Assembly: GCF_025399195.1 (NCBI RefSeq)
Contig: NW_026252122.1
Location: 164,549 to 228,548 of the forward strand
DNA from: Umbelopsis ramanniana AG
Taxonomy: Eukaryota > Mucoromycota > Umbelopsidomycetes > Umbelopsidales > Umbelopsidaceae
Direction of reading: 5' to 3'
DNA: 64,000 bases
Every line of letters starts with the position of its first letter. The stretch's first letter is position 1. Made by a program: the position numbers and the translations under genes. Positions 1-12,408 of this stretch are shown here, one piece after another. The notes beneath the pieces were generated by a model. The model searched no databases. It worked only from the letters and a program-made list of their open reading frames with translations, and was not told the origin of the DNA.

Positions 1-957
1 ACGACGCTTTTGCTCGGACGCAATGTGGTTGGCACGCTTCTCTTCTTCCGTCAGAAGTTCTTTGTGCTGCTTACTTCGCTTGTTGCCAGAAGTGGATGAG
101 CCAGGCGACTCAGCCATGTCGTCATCTTCATCTGAATCTGTTTCTGATGCTCTACGTTTTACAGACTGTTTTCGTCTACCTCGTTGCTGGTTATTGGAGT
201 TAGAATTGGTACCATCTTGAATGAGCGTATGATCCGATTCCGTCTCTGATTTGACCGGAACAACCATGGAAGAAATTTGCTGATAGAATCGTTGCTGATG
301 TGATGCGTCCAGCGAATCAATGATACTACGTCTATGTTGATCTGGGTCATGGTAATCCGAAGACGAACGGTCGTGGTTCAAAAGAACGCCAGGGGTTTCG
401 TAATTATAGTTCCATGAAGAAGACGAGGTATTGTTTGTAAAATGTGATGAGGGCTGATCATGTGAATCGCTATGTTGTTGGTGGTCAAACAAGCTGGGAA
501 TGATCTGTTGATGATCTTCGGCAGCTGAAGAATCCTGCTCCACAAAGAAGGAATCCAAGAATTGCGTGAAGGCGCGTTGATCATTTTCATCCAGTAAAGG
601 GTTGGCATTTTGTTGCAAGAAGTTATCTGCTGTAGGGAACTCTGTAGCCATGTCCATGACCGGTGGTGGTGGGGGAGTTTCGAGAGGGATTGGCATGGAG
701 AAATCTGGGTCAAGGCCCATGCTAAACTTGAAATCTATAGAATAACCATAGGTTAATTTAGATGACACGAACAAAGCAGGTGTCTCAAAAGCAACCATGG
801 TGGAGAAGGAGTCTCTCTATCTATATATATATAAAAAACACCTACCTTCAAATGGGACAGGCTCAGAAATAGGTTCCTCCGAGTCTTGCGTGGATTTTAA
901 TACAGCATTGCTAGAAGGTGGGGATGACCACCACTGCCTTGAGTTTGAGTAATTCAT
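1..957 (-). CDS. bHLH transcription factor, 3' end cut by the window edge
   Basis: Two exons are visible on the minus strand: 846-957, starting MNYSNSRQWW, and an exon from 734 that stays open to base 1. The GAAG|GTAGGT donor and CTATAG acceptor keep the frame. The roughly 280 visible residues are mostly low-complexity (Ser, Gln, Asn, His, acidic), as in an activation region. A Lys/Arg-rich stretch and the start of a basic helix-loop-helix follow, reading KRANHIASEQKRR at the edge. The His-x3-Glu-x3-Arg spacing is the E-box (CACGTG) reading pattern of bHLH proteins. Helix 1, loop and helix 2 lie outside the window. The subfamily (Ino4-like, SREBP-like, other) cannot be decided. Confidence 0.8.
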
Positions 958-1646
958 GGTATGTATGTGTCAAAAGAAAAGGAGAGGGGGGCGCGGGAGG
1001 ATGTGAAGTATGCGAGTAAGATAATATAGAAAGGAAGAAAATGGGTTTATGAACGGATCAAGGTTGTCAGCATGTAAAGACAAAAACAGACAAAAGATGG
1101 AGAGAGAAAAGAAGGTGGAAAGTGCATATCCAATTTCAAAGTCCCGTTGCTACAGTTGCTCAAAAAAACGTAAGCAACGTCATCAAAGTCAGTCAGACAG
1201 GCTCTCTTTTCTGCTGAATAAATGGAATACCAAACTAGGATCGTTTCCAATCACAAATGCGGGACCAATCAGCACTTCTCCGCACACGATCCTTTATTAG
1301 ATTTTTCAAAGTGTCGGGGACCAACAAGAGGGGTTTGCTATGGAAGAAAGCAAGGAATTGGGCTGGTTGGTTCAAAGCTAGGCACTACTACTCACCGGTT
1401 GAACAGCCCTGCCTGCCTGGTGTTGGCTAAGCAATCACTGACTGGGTGAGTTCCCCGCCCGATCAGCGCTTTTTCACCTAACCCTCAGCCAAATCACTTG
1501 ATCCAGAGCTACGAAAATCGCATTCCGATCCTTTCCGGAAAGTCATTTTCACATGCATCGATTGGTAAGGGTTATCCATCCATTTAAATGAGCATTTTAC
1601 TTCAAAATATAGAATATATGTGTATTTAATAAAGGAAAAAAAAAAG
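958..1646. other. Intergenic region upstream of the bHLH gene and downstream of the GATA gene
   Basis: This stretch holds the promoter of the minus-strand bHLH gene and the 3' flank of the GATA factor gene. Short open frames on both strands resemble no protein and are judged to be chance. Confidence 0.5.
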
Positions 1647-3284
1647 CTAACGAGCGTCTGAACTAGCTGACTGACGACGGTCCATTGGATAAGGTAGAAT
1701 AGGACAAGGTGGTGGAGTAGGAGGAAGTTCACGATGAGAAGGTGGAGTAGGCGAAGCTTTAAGCGGAGCCAAGTGAACGTTGTCCTTCTGAGAAGCAGCA
1801 GCAGCGGCGGCTCCCAATGTTAGAATGGTGGCTAAGGCATTGGTGGCATTTGGGTCTCCGCCTCCTAGCAAGTTGCCAAGGATGGATACCGCGGTGGAGG
1901 GTGAAAATCCTGGGGTAGCTGATCGCTGAGTAGGAGAAGAGGCCAAATGAGCAGGCTCAACACCAGCATGCACCATGGCATTGTCAAGGTTATCCAAGAC
2001 AGCATGGGTCTTGCTGAGCAAGGAAGTGAGGTGTTGTACTTCTCTACGAAGTTCTTGACGGTGAGCTTCAAGGACTTTTTGAGTGTGTTGAACATCGGAG
2101 TGAGGGTTCAATAAAGCCGAAACAGTAGCAATAGCGGCAGCAGTAGCAGTAGATTGGCTTTTGCGGTCAACCAAAGGATTGTTATTTTGTTCCTGAACAG
2201 GGTTCAACAAGGAAGCGATTTGAGATGGCAAAGGAGCATGAATGGAAGTAGGTTCCATCACTTGAGGGTTCTTTGAAGGATACTGGCGATCATCATAGCC
2301 AAAATTCATGCGTTTGACAGAACGGAAACCGTCTTCATAATAACGACGCTTGCGGTCATTGGATTCATCATCATCGGTACTGGCTTCACCTCCAGATGAA
2401 GAAGAATCATGAGTCAACATAGGAGGGTGGTCATCAGTAGAAGAATGGTGATGATGATGATGGTGCTTAGGACAAAGACGACGTTGTTGAATAGGTTGAG
2501 GAAGGGGGTGGTGATGTTGAGAAATGATGTTAGCATGAACACGCTTGCGACGTTTGATAACGGAACGCTTCATGGTGACAGGACGTTGAACATTATGAAG
2601 TTTGTAATATAAACCACATGCATTGCAAATAGTGTTGCCTTCTTCATCACGTCTCCAAAGAGGAGTGGTGGTGGTGCTGCAGTTAGCGCAGACCATTTGA
2701 GGGCGGTCACCATTAGGCGTCTCAGGATCAGAAACAGGAGAGTTATGCTCAGACGGTGTAGTGGGTAGAACAGGGTCTTCTTGTTCAGGCTTTTCCTTGT
2801 AAGACTTTGTCTGCTCTTGAAGAACAAAGCGGTGTTGCAATTTAGATGCATTGACATTCTTTCTGGCAAACGTATTGCGTTTAAGCCAAGTTGGTCTTGT
2901 AGCATTGCGGGCCTTGAGATAAAGACCACAAGCATTGCAGATGATTTCTCCGGTTGGAGCACGTCTCCAAAGAGGGGTGGCAGTAACACCACAGTTCGAA
3001 CAAGCAACGGCGGATCCACTTCCAATGTCCGATCTCGCAACACTGGAGTTGCACGGCTCAGTATGACAGGCCACACTGCTGGAAGAGGTCACATTCGTCT
3101 TGTCGAACGAACCAGCATAAAGCTGGGAACGGTCGTTGATAGATTCAACACCGGCGGTAGACGATGACATGGTTGACTTTGATTCAAAAAGTCCAGGTTG
3201 TTGTTCTTCTAAAGGCATTTTGTGGCACGAGTCGACACTGGTGGTGGTCGACGGTTTGTTGTAGTGTTCCCAGCGGGGAGTCAT
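1647..3284 (-). CDS. Double GATA zinc-finger transcription factor, SRE/Fep1-like
   Basis: Intronless, 545 aa. Two type-IVa GATA fingers (C-x2-C-x17-18-C-x2-C) lie near residues 95-140 and 197-245. Finger 1 reads CSNCGVTATPLWRR then CNACGLYLKARN. Finger 2 reads CANCSTTTTPLWRR then CNACGLYYKLHNVQRP. A basic stretch (KRSVIKRRKR) follows, then a run of eight histidines and a Ser/Asp-rich segment. A predicted coiled coil lies near residues 405-440 (VLEAHRQELRREVQHL). Two fingers plus a C-terminal coiled coil is the layout of fungal iron-responsive GATA repressors (SreA, Urbs1, Fep1). However, the Cys-rich iron-sensing segment those proteins carry between the fingers is absent; the linker has no cysteines. 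GATA factor identity is firm; the iron role is inference. The upstream region is rich in GATAAG, suggesting autoregulation. Confidence 0.9.
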   Translation of the reverse strand: MTPRWEHYNKPSTTTSVDSCHKMPLEEQQPGLFESKSTMSSSTAGVESINDRSQLYAGSFDKTNVTSSSSVACHTEPCNSSVARSDIGSGSAVACSNCGVTATPLWRRAPTGEIICNACGLYLKARNATRPTWLKRNTFARKNVNASKLQHRFVLQEQTKSYKEKPEQEDPVLPTTPSEHNSPVSDPETPNGDRPQMVCANCSTTTTPLWRRDEEGNTICNACGLYYKLHNVQRPVTMKRSVIKRRKRVHANIISQHHHPLPQPIQQRRLCPKHHHHHHHSSTDDHPPMLTHDSSSSGGEASTDDDESNDRKRRYYEDGFRSVKRMNFGYDDRQYPSKNPQVMEPTSIHAPLPSQIASLLNPVQEQNNNPLVDRKSQSTATAAAIATVSALLNPHSDVQHTQKVLEAHRQELRREVQHLTSLLSKTHAVLDNLDNAMVHAGVEPAHLASSPTQRSATPGFSPSTAVSILGNLLGGGDPNATNALATILTLGAAAAAASQKDNVHLAPLKASPTPPSHRELPPTPPPCPILPYPMDRRQSASSDAR

Positions 3285-3600
3285 CGTATCGTTGAGGGAT
3301 GCAACGGGACGAGATAAGAGATGGTGTGTTTTGTTTGAAGTGGGTTGTTGGTGAACAGTGGGATTAGAAAAAAAAGAAAATAGGAATTTTGCAGTTCAAG
3401 ACTTGTATTTTAAATGGAATGGGAGCAAAAGATAAGAGAAAAGTGAGGCAGTGCACAAGAGATAACAAGTCCGCATTAGGAGAAGGTCTGATAAGCACCT
3501 TTCATAACATCTTATCATCCATGCGGTAATAGGTCTAGACTCCGACCGATAAGGGCAAACACTGTAACTTTATCGTACCATCCTACCAAAAGAAACCGCA
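3285..3600. promoter_or_regulatory. Cluster of GATAAG sites upstream of the GATA factor gene
   Basis: GATAAG occurs at 3313-3318, 3431-3436, 3490-3495 and 3548-3553, and as its complement CTTATC at 3511-3516. Near-matches lie at 3461 (GATAAC) and 3570 (TTATC). Five exact hexamers in about 260 bp compare with roughly 0.1 expected by chance. The cluster lies directly 5' of the GATA factor start codon, so self-control is the natural reading. Confidence 0.6.
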
Positions 3601-5419
3601 AGAAACATGTAGCAAAGTGCAGAACATGGCTATGATAGACACTTCATTCTGTAGCGGTATACCTCTTCTAAACCACCTTCTAAACCACTTGGCCACTTCA
3701 TCAAAAAACACCCGATCTTCTCCTTGCAACTCATGACAGGCGCAGATCCCTTGGCCTGACTGATAAGCCTATACCATCTAATAACCAGCTACACTATCTT
3801 TCAGCACAATGGATCGTTCTTGTAAAAAGCCAACTGTTATTTATATCTTGACAGATGTAAAAGATAGTGCCGTATTTGCATAAATTGATTAATTTATGAA
3901 CCTTTCACTGGATCAGCCCAACCGAACCCCCCCGTGGAAGGTCTCACGGCTGTACAACGGTGGACATACTTCACCAAGGCGAGAGGTATAAATGCCGCAT
4001 TCCGGAAAAAAAGGACTCAGGTATGTGTAGGTTTCTATAATGCGGACGATAGATAGCTAATAATTTTTTTATTATCTGTTCTATCTTTGCATCTCTATTC
4101 CCCTCCTCCTCGGAAGGAAGGGTTAGGCGGGGTGATTACCAAAACTGGTATTTACTTTCGTTTCAAGCCTATGTGCCGTTATTTTCTCGATCAGCTAATG
4201 CCGGCCCAGTCTCCATCTGCAAAATGCCTAGCGTTGGCTAACAAAGATAACGTCCATTGACCCCTTGACCCCTGCCGAATAGACAAGACACAAACAGAAC
4301 CAAAACCCTGTCACTGCGTATGAGCCGCGGCTGTTGTGTCACTGCAGACGCTGGTTTTTTTTTTTTGCATGTCTGCGAGTGGAAAAAGGGCTCCTGAGCA
4401 TCTGTGAAAGACAGAGCCCAGCTTCTTACATGGTCGAAAAAGTTTTATGGATGGGAAATTATTTTTTTTCCTATTCACCAGTACTTCACTTTGTTTCAAG
4501 CCATGGCGAGAACTGAGTCTCGCTTCAATATTAGTCTATTCTTGGATTATATAATAAACATGGCAGATACATCAATCAAACTTTGGCGATAACAGTGAAA
4601 ATTCCAGTAGCATGAACATACCCGTGCCATGCAATCTAAGCGAATTAAATCCGATGTTGACAGTAGGCTGGTTTTTTTCTTGCTAAAAGTGCCACATTAC
4701 TTTCGTTATCTTTGATCATGCCATTTACGATAATTATTATTTTTACAAAAGAAACCGTGTTCTCTCCAGGAAACAGTCTGCCTCACCAAGCAAAATAACC
4801 TAACGAACAAGAGCAAGATTAAAAATGAGATTAAAAATAAAAATACATGGCCGGCTCTTTCATGGGCTAGTGCATTGAAGGACGCTGTAAAGAGATTACA
4901 ATTTGCATGTTTTCAATAGATAGCCTTATTCATCTTCGATCTAGTAGCACAACGCTTTGAAAAATGAAAGATAACTCGAACTGCCATAGACTGTGGATTG
5001 CCACCCTCTAGCCCGATCGTGAGGATAGCGATATCACAGTAGGGCAGCATTAAAAGATTACGACCTGAATAAGCCCATATAATTAGGCTACAGCCAACAG
5101 TCCGATGAAACATTGGAAATAACGTCAGCTTGTATAAGATATCACAATAAAAATGAACTCTCACGAATGAATGCAACATCTATGAATCAAAAAGTGCAAA
5201 ACACTAGCTTTTACCTCCACGTTTTCGAACATAGAATGGGCGTAGGGACGCCTTGAAACCAAAACAAAAACACGAGAAGAGACGGATTTTATTTGTGAGT
5301 GCGCGACAGAGAGGATGCTATATCCTGTCATTCACTACAATATGCCCAAGTGTATCTGTCCGCCCCAGACCACGCTTCAGTCCTCTTATATAAGCACGTG
5401 CGGATCTTGATGATATATT
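3601..5419. other. Intergenic region, no gene seen
   Basis: This is the distal upstream region of the GATA gene and the 3' flank of the HAD gene. Another GATAAG lies at 3762-3767. Open frames at 4311-4592 and 4913-5179 resemble nothing known and lack coding texture. Confidence 0.4.
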
Positions 5420-6628
5420 CTAGTTTGTACCAAGATGCTCCAGGACTTCTTCTAACACAATAGCAACACCGTCGTGCTCATTGCTTTGGGTGATGCGATC
5501 TAAAGAAGGAGAAGGGTTTCAAAGTGGTTAGAGGAGAGGGTTCACATTGTCTCAATGTCTCTTTCATCGGAATAAAGAGGGACGATCCATTAAAACGGAA
5601 GAATATTTATACGTATCCCCGCTCGTTGCGTCTCTTTACCTGCAATTTCCTTAACGCTAGGGTGAGCGTTGCCCACAGCGATACCAGTACCTATGGTTCG
5701 AAACACGAGGTATTAGAGTTCATCGAACCGGCATAATTGAACATATACAGAAGGAAAATGTCAGCTGACCAGCCCAAATAAGCATTTCGCTATCGTTCGG
5801 CATATCACCAAAAGCTATAACGTGCGCAGGTTCGTATCCAAGGTCCTTGCAAAGATCCTTGAGAGCTGAACCTTTTGACACCCCGGCAGCCGAGATCTCA
5901 ATGGAGTGAGGGTTGCTGAAGGTGATGTTGACAATATCTTTCCACTCGTCTCCTCCAAACAGTTCAAGAAGTCGTTGGTTAAGAGTCTCGGCCATGACAC
6001 CGGGCTGAATGACTACGAGTTTCTCGATCGTATCTTCTTCGTCCTTAATAAACTCAGTGGGGTCACGTAGAATGTAATCGTGGTCTAGGAAATCTCGTCT
6101 GTTCACTTCATAGTTTTTGTCACAAACAAAATGAAGGCCACTTTCTGCTCCGAGGCAGACGCTGGGGCCGATATCTTGAAGGAGAGTATTGATAATTAAT
6201 TTGACATGCTGGTTGGGAATAGAATATTTCTTAGCGATGGTCTTAGAAAACGAGTCATAGACAAGTCCACCGTTACAGCAAATGGTAAGAATATTATCCA
6301 AGCCCATCTGGTCAACAGCACATTGCATGGTCCGAGGAGGTCGTCCTGAAGCCAGCAGAACTCGAACACCTTGTTTAGCCAACTTATGAAGGACGTCTAA
6401 TGCTCGTTTTGTTGGGGCACCTCCTGCTTGAGCAGTAACGTCGGAATGAACCAAAAGAGTTCCATCGAGATCCGAAGCTACCAATTTAATGTTGCTGAAT
6501 GCATGTGGAGTCATGGTAATGATGTCGGGTTTGACAGAGGTTGCACTGACAGCTAGGCAGGCTTCTGTTAAAGCAGGGCAGCTGAGCTCCGGCGGGTGAT
6601 GGGTTAGGGCAGCTGAGGGAGAATTCAT
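5420..6628 (-). CDS. HAD-superfamily hydrolase, Cof type
   Basis: Three exons (5770-6628, 5640-5690, 5420-5499) give 329 aa. All four HAD motifs are visible. Motif I is DLDGT near residue 55. Motif II is the Ser in LLASGRPP. Motif III is a Lys in VSKGSALKDL. Motif IV is GDMPNDSEM just before intron 1. The last two exons restore the usual Cof-type end (GTGIAVGNAHPSVKEIA, then ITQSNEHDGVA). A cap domain lies between motifs II and III. The family dephosphorylates small phosphometabolites such as sugar phosphates or nucleotides; the substrate cannot be told. There is a roughly 50-residue N-terminal extension, and the true start could be the Met at residue 39 (MTPHAFSNIKL). Confidence 0.9.
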
Positions 6629-6787
6629 CTCAAGGCGTTTATTTGGGGGGAGATTTTTTTATATGTTAATTTTGTTATGCAAATTTCCGCCCTAAGACAA
6701 TTAAAAATACTGGCAGTGGTCGCAGAGTGAACTATTTGTCTCTTCTTTCCCTTTCTTCATCTCTTGTTTCAGCGTTTGGGAGACTCT

Positions 6788-9700
6788 ATGAATTCGCAAA
6801 CCGAACTGCCGCCTGATGCCCAATCAAAGGCAGGTGAAGCTCAGAAACAAGCACAGAAGTATGTCGAAAACACGTCTGGTGCAGCTAACGTTCATACTTT
6901 CGACGAAAATATGACACCACAGCAAAAGAGGGAGCAAATTGAAAAACAAATACCAGCAGGAGTACTCCCACCTCAGAAGGAATCTCAACAACAGCCTGGC
7001 GCCATGGCTACGGACGTTGGTACACTGGATGCTGAAGAAATTCGCCTCACCGCGGCCAGTGCAGAAAAAAAACCTACCGCAGATGTTACAACAACAGGTG
7101 TTAAACAGCAAGCCAAGTCGGAACCTGGTGCCTTTACGAAAATTCCCAATTACTACCGCTCAGGGTGGACTGCATTTTCCAATCTGCAAAATCCTGGTGG
7201 TTCTATTGAACTCCGAGCCGCAGAGAAGCCTGAAGATGCTTTTGGTGACCAGTTGAAGGAAGGCTGGTATGGTGAATGGTGGCAAAATGCCGGAGTGCTT
7301 CTTTTTACAGGGTTCTTTACTTGGCTTCTGATGAAAATGGGAGCCGGACTGGCCACCGTCCTGGTTGTTTGTGCTTTTCTTGGTATGTTACACTCTGTTA
7401 CCTTCTCCCTCCTTGCTTGTTTCGCTAACCCTTTTATCACGTTGCACATAGGAACCTACTACCAAACAAGTGTTCGACGTTTTAGACGCAATGTGCGTGA
7501 TGATATACAGCGAGAACTTATTAAGAATGATATGGCGGCTGGTTTTGAATCCATGGACTGGTTAAACACTTTTCTCGGTAAAACCTCATCCGGAGCAAAG
7601 CGCAAGTGACCCTCTTCTAGATTATTCACACACAGCTTTTTTGCAGAGAAATTCTGGCTTATCTTTGAACCTGTGCTTTGTGCACAAGTCATTGAACAAG
7701 TGGACACTGTCTTGGCAGATAACTGCCCTGCTTTCTTGGATTCTTTGCGGCTCACTACGTTTACTCTTGGCACCAAGCCTCCCCGCATTGATGCTGTCAA
7801 AACATATCGTAACACTCAGTCAGACATTGTGGTACAAAACCTTGAAAATTCGCTTGCCCTTTTGCTTTAACCCGACCTCACCGATTTATTCGTTTCAGAC
7901 TATGGATTGGAAGGTTTCGTTCACGCCAACTGATGTTTATGATATGACACCAAGAGAACAAGAAACAAAGGTCAACCCTAAAATTATCCTGACTATACGC
8001 GTCGGAAAGGGTATGCTAGGAGCTGGTATGCCTGTCCTAGTGGAGGATATCAGCTTCAAAGGCTACATGCGTGTTAAAGTCAAACTAATGAGCAAGTTTC
8101 CACATGCTAAACGCGTTGAACTTTGCTTTATGGAAAAACCTGAATTCGACTATGTGCTCAAACCTGTAGGAGGAGAAACATTTGGATTTGATATTAACAA
8201 TGTAAGCAGGCTAGTCTACTTTTTTCAGAGACATGCTACATCGTCGGCTGATACAAACTCAACCTTTGCAAAACATTAGATTCCTGGTCTACAAGGCTTC
8301 ATTCGCGATCAAGTCCACTCTAATTTGGGTCCCATGATGTACTATCCTAATGTCTTCACTTTGGATGTTGAAAAACTGATGTCTGGCGATATGGACATGA
8401 CTTCTGCGAATGGTGTCTTGGCCGTCACCGTGTATTCTGCCTCCAAGATCAAGTCCGGCGATTTGTTTGGAGGAGGTTCCATTGACCCATATGTTCGTTT
8501 CCGTATCAATCGCGGCCCAGACCTAGGTCGCACCAGTGTTTTGAATAACACTGACGAACCAAACTGGAATGAAACACACTTCTTGCTCCTCAATAACTTA
8601 AATGATAGTCTATCTATGGACCTCTGTGGAAAGAACAATACTACTCGGGATCGCGACTTTGGATCCGTAGTTTATGCGCTCCAGAAACTCGCAGATTCTG
8701 AAGACGCCTCGGACGAAGGAGCGTAAGTATCAACAAAGTGCTGGCTGGAGGCCAAAGAGACCAAATTTATCTTACTTACGAAATTGTTAATTTCCTTCAC
8801 GTAGCAATTTACAAGTGCTTCGTCATGGTAAACCTATGAGTGAACTCAAAGTCGATCTTAGATACCTTCCAGTGTCTAAGCCAACCAAACAAGACGATGG
8901 ATCTATCATCCCAGCTGTTGAATCAAGTAAGTTGTTTAATATATTACAATTAGCCATGACGTTTCTATCCTGACAGTGCCATCATAACAGATTCCGGTAT
9001 CTTGCGATTTACCATACACGAAGTCAAAGGTTTATCCGGTAAACCTAGTCCGTATGCTCGTGTGCTCGTCAATGGAACAGAAAAGATCAAGAGTAAGCCA
9101 TTGAAGAGGAACGCCAATCCCAAGTTTGAGAAGGTTGTTGAGGTACTGGTCATTGATAAGACTGAGGTACAAATGCGCGTACAAATCCAAGACGCAACGA
9201 GCTTTTCATCCGATGTTGAACTTGGTTCATGGTCCGCAAGTTTATTGAGTATCTTTGACAAAATTGAGAAGAATGAAGGATGGTGGGATCTGACTCGCAA
9301 TGGCAAAAATTGTGGCCGTCTGCGCATTAGTGCCGAATGGAAACCGGTGGTTATGACTGGCTTAGCTGAAAGTCTCGGTGGCCATGGCTATTACTGTATG
9401 TTTTCCTTTTTAAGAGCTGCGTGTAAATGATACACCTCGTCATCAACTAACCTTCATTTCGCTTTAGCACCGCCTATTGGTATTGTGCGACTTTTACTCT
9501 GGGAAGCTAGAGACCTGAAGAACGTTGAATCTGTTGGTGGTGGAAAGTCTGATCCATATGTGCGAATCAAGTCTGGTGTTCAAATTCGTGCATGTACTGA
9601 AGTCGTCGATAACAACCTGAACCCAGAATGGGGAGCCGTTGTTTACGTACCCATCCATTCTGATAAGGAAGATCTTACTCTCGAGGTTATGGATTGGAAT

Positions 9701-12408
9701 GCAAATAGCAAGGACAAATCTCTCGGTATGACAGATCTTAGCGTCAAAGAATTGGTTAAGATGTGTGCTGAAGGAGAAGGCGACACTCTTCAAAAGTGGT
9801 ATGAATCTACTGGAGCCAAAATTGACAAGTAAGTGAATAACTTATACTGTTCCGCTCGCCTCTACCATGTGTAATAATATTGAACTCTTATTCTCTCTAT
9901 TTGATTAGATGGGCTCCATTGAAGTCTCTCGACCGCACTCAGGTGAAGGGAGAAATCAAATATGAAGCTGAATTCTACCCAACGCTTGCTCTAGCTAAGG
10001 ATGCTAGCATCAAAGACAAAGAAAATGCTGTCAAAGAAAAGGCTGAAGCCAAAGCAGAAGAGGCAGAAACCCGTGGCGAATTATCCGATGTACAAGCTGA
10101 GACAGACAAGATGATTGCAGAGATTGATGCTGAATGCCCAGAAAAAGATTTGCATGGCACATACATCAAGTATACACCGGACGATATCGTCGATTTGCGA
10201 TCCTACGAGTCTGGTGTCTTGACGGTTAAAATCCATGAAATATCATTCGATAAGCCAACATTTGCTTATGCTGAGGTGCTGATTGATTCTATCCAATCTC
10301 AATACCGTACCACCAAACTTCGTGGTCGCAGCTTGGAGTTCAATGAAACCACCGATGCATTCGTAAAAGAGTCCGACTTTAGCAAAGTCGCTATTCAGAT
10401 CAAGCCAGGTAACGCTGACGAGAAAGACGACGATGTCATGGCTTATTGGGTTGGCCAAGCCAATGACATTATTCGAAAAATTCAATGGAGAAACCGTACC
10501 TTGCGCGACGAAGGCAAAGGCACTAGTACTGTAGATGACGGTGAATGGTTTTCGCTATTTGGTGGAGACAATACAACTGGCAAGATTCGACTTAGCTTTA
10601 AGTTCTCGCCCGTCCTCGACTTCACTTTGGATCCAAAGGAAAGCTTGGAGAGTAAGTAAAGACTTGTTATGATTTCTGCCATCGAATAGCTAATTAATCA
10701 CTTGTATTTACTGCAGACCAAGGCAACCTGACTGTTACTCTCATCAGTGCCCAGTCTTTGATGGCTGCCGACAAGTCAGGTATGAAATAACAGAAGCAAT
10801 TATGTTACTTGCATCATGCAGCGCGCTAATGAATATGCCTTTTGTATTTGCAGGCAAGAGTGATCCTTATGTTGTCTTTTCCATTGACGGCAATAAGGTG
10901 TATAAGAGCGCAACCATCAAGAAGAATCTAAATCCAAAGTGGAAGAACGAAAGTTTTACAGCTCCTGTTGTAAGTAATCCTCTGACATCTGTTTGGAATT
11001 TTGTTAATTTTCTGTATTTAACCCCACCCATTGAACTTTCCAAACTTGACATGAATTTTCCTTACAGCTCTCACGATTTGCGTCCAGTTTCCGATTGGAA
11101 GTCTTTGATTGGAACCAAGTTGGATCAGGCATGCCACTCGGTACGGTCTCGTTTTTATTAGCGGGTTTCTATCTATGATGGTCTTAGTTTGCTAATTACC
11201 CATGCATTTCCTCCCCCTTACAGGTTCAACCGGTATCTCGTTATCCAGGCTAGAAAGTTTTACCGCGCAGGAAATTGACTTGCCGCTTGAAGGGGTTAAG
11301 GGGGTTACCGGCAGTGTCAAGATTAGAATACTGTGGCAACCTCAACTCCTCGCTCGCAAAAAGCAGCATACATCCATTCTATCTAGTGGAGCCAAGGTAT
11401 TAACCGGTACGGCTGGCGCTACTGTTGGTGCGGGTATGGCTGTTATTGGAGGTGGTGCTGCCATCGCTGGTGAAGGTCTCCAGTTGGGAGGTAAAGTAGT
11501 TGGAGGTGGACTTCAAGCTGGTACTAAGGTCATTGGAGGTGGTCTGAGCGTTGGCTCCAAAGTGGTTGGAGGCGGAGGAAAAGCTATTGGAGGTGGTCTC
11601 AATTCTGTTTTCCACATTGGACGAAAGTCAAGCAAACAAGATGTCAAGACTGACGCTACTGATGGAAATCAATCCGGCAATATGCTGGTGCCAGAAAGTG
11701 GAGTCATTCCCAATAGTCAATCGTCTTCTACTTCCACTATAAATGGACAAAACAAGCGAAACTCTATGGATCCCACGGCTAGAGGTAAGAGCTTTGTTTG
11801 GCGTAAAGAGAGCGAACAAGACGGAATACGGAAAGCCAACAAAAATTACCCGTTGTAATTTTTGTTTTTTCAAACCTAATGTTCGCCTCTTTGTTTTTAA
11901 TAACCCTGTCGCTTATGCCTTTTTCATTTCTTATGGCTACAGGTGAACTAACAGAAACCACTGGAGCAAATGGCATCGTTGAGGTTCATGTTATATCTGC
12001 AAGAGGCCTAAAGGGAGTAGACAAAAGTGGTACTAGCGATCCTTTTGTTCGACTCAAAGTTGGTAAAGACCACAGCAAAACGAAGCACATTAAAAAGTCA
12101 CTGGACCCACAATGGTATGTAAATAGGGAAGCGCTTTAAGAAATGATCATCTTGTTCTGACTTTTTTTTTTTTTTGCGCTAGGAATGAGACTTTCAAATT
12201 CAAGGTGACAGAAGCTCCAGTTGGACTTGAGCTGGATGTTAAGGACCATAACACCTTGTCATCCTCTATTGCTCTCGGTAGCTTCCATGCTAACTTATGG
12301 GATATACTAAAGGTTCAACCTGGTCAGTCTGCTGAGACAGAGCAATGGTTCCCTATATCTCCACCTGGTAGTGGTGAGATCCAAATCAGGCTTGTATTTA
12401 GTCCTTGA
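6788..12408 (+). CDS. Tricalbin-like ER-plasma membrane tether (TM, SMP, six C2 domains)
   Basis: Fifteen exons: 6788-7382, 7452-7577, 7647-7831, 7899-8201, 8280-8722, 8815-8936, 8991-9395, 9468-9828, 9909-10651, 10717-10779, 10854-10969, 11068-11140, 11224-11784, 11943-12114, 12183-12408. They keep frame and give 1497 aa. Order: disordered N-terminus; membrane hairpin near residues 168-200; SMP lipid-transfer domain about 230-440; six C2-like domains near 430-545, 593-700, 728-840, 930-1070, 1097-1210 and 1368-1497. The third, fifth and sixth C2 domains have SDPYV/SDPFV calcium-loop motifs; the second and fourth look degenerate. Before the last C2 is a Gly-rich segment with about 11-residue repeats ([33 protein letters not shown]). 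Yeast Tcb1-3 tether cortical ER to plasma membrane. A CAG at 6770-6772 suggests a 5'-UTR intron. Confidence 0.92.
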
